30,966 bases of DNA, from assembly GCA_034437615.1 (NCBI GenBank), contig DAOTTW010000321.1, positions 1 through 30,966 of the forward strand, written 5' to 3'. The stretch is from DAOTTW01 sp034437615. GTDB taxonomy: Bacteria > Chloroflexota > Anaerolineae > Aggregatilineales > Phototrophicaceae. The translations under genes and the position numbers were made by a program. Under the pieces are notes generated by a model. The model was not told the DNA's origin and ran no database searches. It saw only the letters and a list, made by a program, of their open reading frames with translations. This document shows positions 25,219-30,966 of the stretch, piece after piece; within the stretch, counting starts at the first letter, position 1, and each line of letters opens with the position of its first letter.

Positions 25219-25224
25219 TGCGAT
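25209..25224 (+). promoter_or_regulatory. Candidate ArsR operator O1 overlapping the -10
   Basis: Pseudo-palindrome ATCGTAAAATTGCGAT covers the -10 box and ends one base before the start codon. It matches the site at 25561-25576 at 14 of 16 positions. A repressor bound here would block RNA polymerase, as expected for autoregulated ArsR proteins. The link to this ArsR is inferred. Confidence 0.6.
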
Positions 25225-25225
25225 C

Positions 25226-25534
25226 ATGAGCATAAAACAATTGACCAAAATCTACAACCTCACATCAGACGAACAGCGCCTGACGCGCATGATGAAGGCG
25301 CTAGGGCACCCAGCGCGGATGCAGATTGTGCGCTTCCTGGCTGAAAACCCGATGTGCTTCACAGGCGACATCGTGCAGGTGTTGCCATTGGCACAGGCGA
25401 CTGTATCACAACATCTGAAGGTCTTGCGCGACGCGGGTATCATCTGTGGCAGCATCGAAGGCCCTGCGACGAGTTATTGCCTGGATGACGACGCGCTGGC
25501 CTGGTTCAAGGTGCAGGCCAGCAATCTACTTTGA
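25226..25534 (+). CDS. ArsR-family winged-helix transcriptional repressor
   Basis: 102 residues, typical ArsR/SmtB size. The pattern MKALGHPARMQIVRFLAENP is followed by the DNA-reading helix-turn-helix (PLAQATVSQHLKVLRDAGII, ~54-73) and a beta-wing. Three Cys are present: Cys44 (in MCFTGD, where metal sensors have ELCVCDL), Cys74 (GIICGS) and Cys85. The classical CxC pair is not there, so metal or metalloid binding is possible but not established. The first gene of a three-gene unit with a flavoprotein and an MFS transporter, under a consensus promoter carrying a pseudo-palindrome over the -10. The ATG probably coincides with the transcript's 5' end. Autorepression with release by a thiol-reactive or metalloid inducer is the likely model. 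Confidence 0.92.
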   Translation: MSIKQLTKIYNLTSDEQRLTRMMKALGHPARMQIVRFLAENPMCFTGDIVQVLPLAQATVSQHLKVLRDAGIICGSIEGPATSYCLDDDALAWFKVQASNLL

Positions 25535-25560
25535 GGTTATGCATTTTTTTTGCCGTTTAA

Positions 25561-25576
25561 ATCGCAAAAATGCGAT
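25561..25576 (+). promoter_or_regulatory. Candidate ArsR operator O2 / hairpin before the flavoprotein gene
   Basis: ATCGCAAAAATGCGAT is a perfect 6-bp inverted repeat with a 4-base centre, 14/16 identical to O1. It lies between the arsR stop and the flavoprotein ribosome site (AAAGG). With the upstream GCATTTTTTTTGC (25541-25553) it could instead form an RNA hairpin (GCATTTTT/AAAAATGC), perhaps setting the relative level of the downstream genes. Confidence 0.55.
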
Positions 25577-25589
25577 GAAAGGACCCATC

Positions 25590-26978
25590 ATGAAGCAACT
25601 ACCTATCGCAATCATTGGCGGCGGCCCAGTCGGGTTAGCCGCAGTCGCACACCTGCTGGAACGCGGCGAAACCCCCCTGCTATTTGAGGCTGCCGCTCGC
25701 ATCGGTGCAAATATCCGTGATTGGGCGCACGTGCGCATGTTCTCGCCCTGGGAATACACGGTTGACAGCGCGACGGTGCGCTTGCTGCAACAAAACGGCT
25801 GGCAGATGCCCCCTGCGGATGCCCTGCCCACTGGTGCGGAGCTATTGGAGCAATACATGCAGCCGTTCGCAGAATTGCCACAGGTCGCGCCACACATCCG
25901 CACCGGGGCACGTGTACAGGCCGTGACGCGCCGCGACATCGACAAGCTGAAGGACAGCGGACGCGACGACGCGCCCTTCCTGCTGCATATCGTTTATGCG
26001 GATGGTTGTGAAGAACTGATCGAAGCGCGTGCGGTGATTGATGCCTCTGGCACCTGGCAACAGCCTAACCCGCTCGGTTCTGGCGGCTTACCAGCGCTGG
26101 GCGAAAAGCAGAACGCTGCCCACATCACCTACGGCATCCCTGATGTGACAGGTACGGCGCAGCAACGCTATGCAAATAAGCGCGTGTTAGTCGTCGGCAG
26201 CGGCCACTCGGCTATCAACGCGCTGCTGGATTTAGCGAAGCTGAAGCGGACACAGCCCGACACACAGGTTACCTGGGTCATGCGCAGTACGAACCTGAAG
26301 CGCGTGCTCGGTGGCGGCGAAGACGACGCCTTGCCCGCACGCGGCGCACTGGGCGAACGTGTGAAAGCACATATCGACGCGGGGGACGTTGAGATTGTCG
26401 CGCCGTTTCGCGTCCGTCAGATCAGCAGGGCAGGTGATGGCTTGCAGGTCGCTGGTGAGACGCCGGACGGCATCAGCAGCTTATACGCCGACGAGATCAT
26501 CGCCGCGACAGGTGCACGGCCCGACCTGGATATGCTGCGTGAATTGCGCCTGGACCTGGATGCATCGCTGGAAAGCTCGCGCACGCTCGGCCCAATGATC
26601 GACCCCAACATCCACTCATGCGGCACGGTGCCGCCACACGGCGCGGCTGAATTGCGTCACCCGGAAGCGAATTTCTACATCGTCGGCATGAAGAGCTACG
26701 GGCGCGCGCCGACGTTTTTGCTGGCAACAGGCTATGAGCAGACTCGTTCAGTGGTCGCGGCCCTGGCCGGTGATTGGGACGCTGCGCGGGATGTGCAACT
26801 GAACTTGCCGGAGACGGGTGTGTGCAGCACGGACTTCATCGAAGGCGGTGACGCCTGCTGCTCGACGCCTGCGGCGGCGACACCAGCGGCGACGACGATT
26901 ACCCTGGGCGATATCCCGGTTGCCAACGGCAACATCGCGCTGACGCCAACCAAGCCGAAGTATGATCCAACGGGATGA
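25590..26978 (+). CDS. FAD/NAD(P)-binding flavoprotein oxidoreductase with Cys-rich C-terminus
   Basis: 462 residues; ATG 25590 has AAAGG at seven bases, and a longer in-frame start at 25446 inside arsR is rejected. An N-terminal FAD Rossmann motif IAIIGGGPVGLAA (Gly10, 12, 15), a second nucleotide motif VLVVGSGHSAINAL (203-208), the linker VIDASGTWQQPNPLG, and IIAATGARPDLDML place it among two-dinucleotide-binding-domain flavoproteins, near flavin monooxygenases and thioredoxin-reductase-like enzymes. The tail has Cys412 (TGVCSTD) and the pair Cys423-Cys424 (GDACCS), a possible thiol/metalloid site. Genes of this type beside arsR and MFS genes occur in arsenic-type clusters of other bacteria (from memory); ArsO is one possible comparison. 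The stop overlaps the MFS gene by 17 bases, so they are coupled. Substrate unknown. Confidence 0.88.
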   Translation: MKQLPIAIIGGGPVGLAAVAHLLERGETPLLFEAAARIGANIRDWAHVRMFSPWEYTVDSATVRLLQQNGWQMPPADALPTGAELLEQYMQPFAELPQVAPHIRTGARVQAVTRRDIDKLKDSGRDDAPFLLHIVYADGCEELIEARAVIDASGTWQQPNPLGSGGLPALGEKQNAAHITYGIPDVTGTAQQRYANKRVLVVGSGHSAINALLDLAKLKRTQPDTQVTWVMRSTNLKRVLGGGEDDALPARGALGERVKAHIDAGDVEIVAPFRVRQISRAGDGLQVAGETPDGISSLYADEIIAATGARPDLDMLRELRLDLDASLESSRTLGPMIDPNIHSCGTVPPHGAAELRHPEANFYIVGMKSYGRAPTFLLATGYEQTRSVVAALAGDWDAARDVQLNLPETGVCSTDFIEGGDACCSTPAAATPAATTITLGDIPVANGNIALTPTKPKYDPTG

Positions 26979-28212
26979 AGCAACGCAGAACGGCAAGCTG
27001 TACTATGGCTGGGTGATTACGTTCACCCTCGCCGTCACCGAAACCATCTCGTGGGGGATCATCTACTATGCTTTTTCGGTCTTCATCACGCCGATGGAGG
27101 CCGACATGGGCTGGTCACGCGGGCAATTGACCGGGGCGTTTTCGCTGATGCTGCTGGTAACGGCGGCTCTGGCTTTTCCCGTCGGCGCGTGGATCGACAG
27201 ACACGGCGCACGCGGTCTGATGACCGTCGGCTCTGTACTGGCGAGCCTGCTGGTGGTTGCCTGGTCGCAGGTCACTGACCTCACAGCGCTGTATCTGATC
27301 TGGTTTGGCCTGGGGGTGTGTGCCGCCAGCGTGCTGTATGAACCCGCTTTCACGGTGATCGCGGCCTGGTTTATTCGTCGGCGCGGTACCGCGCTGGCAA
27401 TCGTCACCTTTGCCGCTGGACTCGCCAGCACTATCTTCGTGCCGTTGTCGGATGTCTTGCTGAATGCAGTCGGCTGGCGTGATGCCGTGCTACTACTGGG
27501 GCTTTTCCTGGCTGTGACCACCATCCCGTTACATGCGCTGGTGCTGCGGCGGCGGCCAGATGACCTGGGCGTGTTACCGGATGGTCGTACAAAGGCCGAC
27601 GCGACGCACACACAGCAATACAACGCCACCCTGGGCGAAGCCTTGCAAAGCCGTTTCTTTTGGATGCTGACGTTGGCTTTCAGCCTGTCGAATCTGGCGG
27701 CGTCGGCGGTGCGGGTGCACTTTATCCCGTTGCTGATTGATGCAGGCGTTGCTGCCAGTACAGCAGCGCTGGCTAGCGGTGCCATTGGCGTGATGCAGGT
27801 GACCGGGCGTGTGTTCTTCGCGCCACTGGATGCCCGCTACAGTGGGCGCACGATGACGACAGGCGTATTTGCAATGCAGGCAGCAGGCATCGGCTTGCTG
27901 CTGTTTGGCACGTCGGCCCCGGTCATCCTGCTGTTTCTGCTCATATTTGGCACATCCTTCGGCGCACGCACGCTGGCACGCCCCGCCATCCTTGCGGAGC
28001 TATTCGGCTCGGCTAGTTATGGGCGCATTGCCAGCATCAACGCCATTTTCGGCACGTTGGCTGCGACCATCGCGCCAGTTGCTGCGGGTTGGCTGTATGA
28101 TACCACTGGCGGCTATGATCTGATGCTGTGGTTGGTGGTGGGCTTTACCGTTTGCGCTGTGGTCGTCATGTTGCTATCAAAACCGGAGAAGGCGACGAAC
28201 GATGCCCTGTAG
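26962..28212 (+). CDS. MFS transporter (MCT/OFA-like)
   Basis: 416 residues with about twelve membrane helices. The start YYGWVITFTLAVTETISWGI, the loop-2 motif GAWIDRHGARGLMTVG between helices 2 and 3, WFIRRRGTALAIVTFAAGLAS, and ALVLRRRPDDLG before the central loop are typical of monocarboxylate/OFA-type major facilitators. It begins 17 bases inside the flavoprotein gene, so translation is coupled and the two proteins probably share a substrate or product. With an ArsR regulator ahead, export of a metalloid compound or an oxidised toxic organic acid is plausible (MFS carriers ArsJ and ArsK serve such a role elsewhere), but I cannot confirm it. The TAG stop lies within a GTAGGGAC repeat, so the repeat supplies the protein's end. 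Confidence 0.93.
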   Translation: MIQRDEATQNGKLYYGWVITFTLAVTETISWGIIYYAFSVFITPMEADMGWSRGQLTGAFSLMLLVTAALAFPVGAWIDRHGARGLMTVGSVLASLLVVAWSQVTDLTALYLIWFGLGVCAASVLYEPAFTVIAAWFIRRRGTALAIVTFAAGLASTIFVPLSDVLLNAVGWRDAVLLLGLFLAVTTIPLHALVLRRRPDDLGVLPDGRTKADATHTQQYNATLGEALQSRFFWMLTLAFSLSNLAASAVRVHFIPLLIDAGVAASTAALASGAIGVMQVTGRVFFAPLDARYSGRTMTTGVFAMQAAGIGLLLFGTSAPVILLFLLIFGTSFGARTLARPAILAELFGSASYGRIASINAIFGTLAATIAPVAAGWLYDTTGGYDLMLWLVVGFTVCAVVVMLLSKPEKATNDAL

Positions 28213-28246
28213 GGACACCGCCAACCCAGATATAAATGGGGTGTCC
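28209..28246 (+). repeat. GTAGGGAC palindromic repeat containing the MFS stop codon
   Basis: GTAGGGAC (28209-28216) plus a 7-bp stem GGACACC/GGTGTCC (28213-28246). The TAG of the head is the stop codon of the MFS gene. It sits between convergent genes (MFS on plus, dabA on minus) and could help end both transcripts. Confidence 0.75.
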
Positions 28247-28301
28247 GAGCGGCGTCAGCCACCCACACGTAGGATGCCTGGGTGATGGCGTTGGTGCATG
28301 A

Positions 28302-30803
28302 TTAGCGTGCATCCCACTTGAGGCCACCGGCATACTGATGCGTGACGCGGCCAGCGTCATCCAGCGCGAACAGATACAACCAGCCGTTATCGACCAACTG
28401 CCGCACGCTTTCGTGCTTGGCGATGATCTCTGTCATGGCCTCGATTGGCGCTTCAATCATGACGTTCAGGCGCAGTGGCTCATGGATGTATTTGTCGCCA
28501 TCGTGCACGGATTGCCAGGGCAGGCCAACACGCAAATCGCCGCCGTTGCCCTCCAGCACGCCTAACGTACCGACGACATTATGCAGCACCTTGTTACCGC
28601 TGCCGAAGAAAACGTTATCGACTGTGGAGCCGTAGTATTGCAGGTTGATCCAGCTTGCCACCACCATTGGCGCGGTCATGATGAGTTCGAGCACGCTGAA
28701 ATCGTTATCCTGCTGCCAATTATAGGAATGCAGGAACGAGCGACCATCTAAATCGACGCCCTGAGTGCGTTCACGTGGCGCGACGATGAAGGCCGCACAG
28801 CCTGCCAAGCCCCATTCGGGCCGCACCTGTGACCAGTCTTTGCTGCGGCGCATCACCTCCCGATCCAGGTCGCTTTTGTCGCTTTGCTGGATGTTGAGCA
28901 ACTCGGCACGCTCGGCGCGTGCCAGGCGGCCTGCATCCGCCAGTTGGTGCTTTAAGGTCGCGATGTCATCGGCATGGCTGGCGGGGATCGTGTCTGTGCT
29001 GTAGAGCGTCACCTCGTCGGTAGTGGTGTCGTGCTGTGCCGCCACGAAAACCGTATCATCCGGCACCTGGATGCCGCGCTCTTTCAGCCCCGCCCGCGCC
29101 TGTGGATCGTTGAGCACCTGCGCCGCGACCCGCGCATTGGCTTCGCCTGTGTGACCACCGCACGCGCCGCAATCTAAGCCTGTGGCGTAGGGGTTGTTGA
29201 CCGTCGTGGAGCCGTGACCCACCAACAGCACGATCCGGGCGAAGTTATCCGTCAACGACATGGCCTTCAGCACGCCCGTCGCGACATCAAGGCGCTGTTC
29301 GGGCGTCATACCCGTCAACCGCTTGGCCATCTCATGGGGTGTGATGCTTGGCCCCAGGCGCTGGCTGCTGCTGGCATCCAGGCCATACGTCGCCGGATGC
29401 GGCACCGGACGGCCCATGCCAAACGTATCCTGCAAGAGGTTCTTCAGGTAAGCCAGGCCGACAGGCCCGACGAAACCAAAGCAGGAGACAGCCCCAAACT
29501 TGAACATGCGCCACGCCTTCGCGATGCGTTGCGCCATCGAGCGCTTCTGCGTGATCGTCGCAAACTCGGCATCTGATGCACCGCTGAGCGCTTCCGTGAT
29601 GACAAATTGTGGCGTCAGCAGCGCCGGGCACTGTGCGCCGCCGTGTGTATCGCCCAAGCGCACGTATTCAATCGGGAAGCCGAAGAAGCCCGCGAAGCCA
29701 ATCGTCTCCACGCCATGCGCGACGCCCTCGAAGGCCCGCCGGAACACCTCGGAGCGCACGTCGATGCAAAAAGCCGCCTGCACCTGCTTGCGTTCGGCCT
29801 TCTGCGCTGCTTTCGGGGATGCCAGCCGTGCGATCAGGTCGCGCTGATAGGCGTGCTCGAAGGCCCGTTGCAGCAGCAGATCACCCTCTAGCGCTGCCTG
29901 TAGCTTGCTATCCAGTTCGGCATTCAGCAGGTCTTGCTTGCGTGCCTGCCATGCCTCGCTGATGCCTTTTTTGCTGAACGCCTGCAACAGCGCGACCTCC
30001 CATACCAGCCGAATCGCCAGCAGATCGCGCAGCGTGGCATCCTCGCCGCCATATAATTCAGCCTGCCACAGTTGATAACGCGCATAGCTGGCCCAACCGT
30101 GAATTGTCAGCAACAGCCGATGTAGATAGGCATCGCGTGCAGCCGGTGGCACGCCTAGTTGCTGCAAGGCCGCTTCAATCGTCGCCTCGGCGGATGCTGG
30201 CATCGCCGCGACCACTTGCCGGAAGCCCTGCACGCCGCCGACCTCTGCTGTGCGGTCGATGCTGGCTTCTGCACGCCACGCAGCATACGGCGACAGGTCC
30301 GCAAAGGGCGACTTCCAGTAAGATTGCCCCTGATCGAAATACGCCCCGGCCCAGAACGAAATCGACTCGCTGACGAAATCCGACCAGTCTTTTTTCGTGA
30401 CCATCTGTGCAACATTTGCGACAGTCGGCAACGTGTCAAATGGCGTTTCGCTGGCGTCCTGCATGGCGAATTTCTCAAGTTCAACCGCAGTCTGTGGCGC
30501 GTGGGGCAGGTCGTGCGCGTCGGCCACAGCAGCCTCAAGGTCATCTCTGCTGATGCGGCCCTGCTGAATGGCCTGTGCGTAGAATGTGCGCGGCGCGGTC
30601 ATGCGTGCCCCGGCACGCTGCGCCAGCGTGTAGGCTGTCTCGTCAAAGGTTTGCTCTGAAAAGCCTAAATACGGGTTCACGGCGACGAAATGGCGCAAAG
30701 GCCATAGCGGTGCAATGCGGCGGCTGGCGCGGTCTACAGCCGCTTGAAGCTGGTCTTGCGTTGTTGCGGTTGCCTCTTGCAGAATGGGTGCATCGGTATT
30801 CAT
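28302..30803 (-). CDS. dabA: DabA (DUF2309/UPF0753), inorganic-carbon uptake subunit
   Basis: 833 residues on the minus strand. The protein has the beta-carbonic-anhydrase-like zinc site of DabA: FCIDVRSE (Cys346, Asp348) and VGHGSTTVNNPYATGLDCGACG (His530, Cys545). These match the Cys-x-Asp and His-(14)-Cys spacing of the characterised Halothiobacillus protein. DabA works with the membrane protein DabB, which couples cation flow to one-way conversion of CO2 to bicarbonate at the inner face of the membrane. dabB lies directly upstream on the same strand (30874-30966, partial). Start ATG is at 30803, with a weak GAGC site. The block PLRHFVAVNPYLGFSEQTFD near the N-terminus is family-typical. 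Found in autotrophs but also in heterotrophs and pathogens, so it does not by itself prove autotrophy. Confidence 0.95.
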   Translation of the reverse strand: MNTDAPILQEATATTQDQLQAAVDRASRRIAPLWPLRHFVAVNPYLGFSEQTFDETAYTLAQRAGARMTAPRTFYAQAIQQGRISRDDLEAAVADAHDLPHAPQTAVELEKFAMQDASETPFDTLPTVANVAQMVTKKDWSDFVSESISFWAGAYFDQGQSYWKSPFADLSPYAAWRAEASIDRTAEVGGVQGFRQVVAAMPASAEATIEAALQQLGVPPAARDAYLHRLLLTIHGWASYARYQLWQAELYGGEDATLRDLLAIRLVWEVALLQAFSKKGISEAWQARKQDLLNAELDSKLQAALEGDLLLQRAFEHAYQRDLIARLASPKAAQKAERKQVQAAFCIDVRSEVFRRAFEGVAHGVETIGFAGFFGFPIEYVRLGDTHGGAQCPALLTPQFVITEALSGASDAEFATITQKRSMAQRIAKAWRMFKFGAVSCFGFVGPVGLAYLKNLLQDTFGMGRPVPHPATYGLDASSSQRLGPSITPHEMAKRLTGMTPEQRLDVATGVLKAMSLTDNFARIVLLVGHGSTTVNNPYATGLDCGACGGHTGEANARVAAQVLNDPQARAGLKERGIQVPDDTVFVAAQHDTTTDEVTLYSTDTIPASHADDIATLKHQLADAGRLARAERAELLNIQQSDKSDLDREVMRRSKDWSQVRPEWGLAGCAAFIVAPRERTQGVDLDGRSFLHSYNWQQDNDFSVLELIMTAPMVVASWINLQYYGSTVDNVFFGSGNKVLHNVVGTLGVLEGNGGDLRVGLPWQSVHDGDKYIHEPLRLNVMIEAPIEAMTEIIAKHESVRQLVDNGWLYLFALDDAGRVTHQYAGGLKWDAR

Positions 30804-30873
30804 TGGTATCTGCTCACTTTCTGTTGATTGGTCCCTGAACAGTCTGATTCAGAAATACGTCCCTACACAATTG

Positions 30874-30966
30874 CTAGCGCGTGACACGATCAAACAGGGC
30901 GTTGGCATAAAAGCCGTTTTTCAGGTGGACGTAGAATGCACGCCACGCCGGACGTTGTGCAAGCAT
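30874..30966 (-). CDS. dabB: DabB (NuoL/NDH-5-like subunit), C-terminal fragment
   Basis: On the minus strand the frame runs from the window edge to a TAG at 30874-30876, giving a 30-residue C-terminus: MLAQRPAWRAFY, VHLKNGFYANALFDRVTR. The RAFYVHLKNGFYANALFDR pattern is the usual end of proton-channel NADH-dehydrogenase-5-like proteins, including DabB. With dabA 70 bases downstream, DabB is the best call; the first visible codon (ATG at 30966) is internal, not a start. The 70-base gap to dabA holds a GTAGGGAC remnant (30859-30866 on this strand). Most of the gene lies outside the window. Confidence 0.85.
   Translation of the reverse strand: MLAQRPAWRAFYVHLKNGFYANALFDRVTR

Noticed and set aside
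25446..25589. Upstream in-frame start for the flavoprotein inside arsR
   Set aside because: The extra 48 residues come from arsR codons in another frame; the AAAGG-ATG at 25590 sits just before the Rossmann strand.

Overview
The window looks like a chromosomal segment of a Chloroflexota bacterium, probably Anaerolineae-like. That placement is inferred from protein style and synteny, not from a marker gene. Supporting it are a very long TIGR03663 (Agl23-type) membrane protein carrying a C-terminal NHL propeller, neighbouring GT-C-type membrane proteins, a nusA-rnpM-infB-rbfA-DHH-truB-ribF translation/RNA operon, and intergenic regions full of short palindromic and inverted-repeat elements. Coding density is high and almost everything reads on the + strand, except a hydrolase and the dabBA pair.

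Region 1 (1-3087) is a two-gene ABC exporter, the first gene cut by the window edge. Its motif asymmetry predicts a heterodimer with one degenerate ATP site. Region 2 (3252-14161) is a cell-surface block: three large polytopic membrane proteins (DUF2142/GT-C-like, GT-C-like, and TIGR03663 fused to an NHL domain) interleaved with an ECF sigma factor and a single-pass, zinc-finger-less putative anti-sigma factor. The layout suggests envelope or glycan assembly under sigma/anti-sigma control. Region 3 (14361-23359) begins with an unrecognised 182-residue gene, then a good SigA-type promoter followed at once by a perfect 12-bp terminator-like hairpin in the nusA leader, then the translation operon. 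rimP is not in its usual place before nusA, NusA carries an unusually long charged tail, and the operon is interrupted between infB and rbfA by a 463-bp repeat-rich gap.

Region 4 (23405-25162) is an alpha/beta hydrolase gene flanked on both sides by MITE-like elements with 12-bp terminal inverted repeats (GTRACKACTCAG). Region 5 (25189-28212) is a compact ArsR-regulated operon: ArsR regulator, two-dinucleotide-domain flavoprotein with a Cys-rich tail, and MFS transporter. A consensus promoter, a predicted leaderless arsR start, and two near-identical 16-bp pseudo-palindromes (one over the -10, one before the flavoprotein gene) form a coherent regulatory circuit. Its inducer is unknown; arsenic or another thiophilic metalloid is a guess. 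Region 6 (28302-30966, minus strand) is dabA with the last 30 codons of dabB just upstream, an energy-coupled inorganic-carbon uptake system.

Two repeat families run through the intergenic DNA. One consists of GTAGGG(A/G)C-headed palindromes, several as inverted doublets reminiscent of REPINs. The other is the TIR elements, whose bodies hold two stacked hairpins. No transposase, tRNA, rRNA or CRISPR array was seen.
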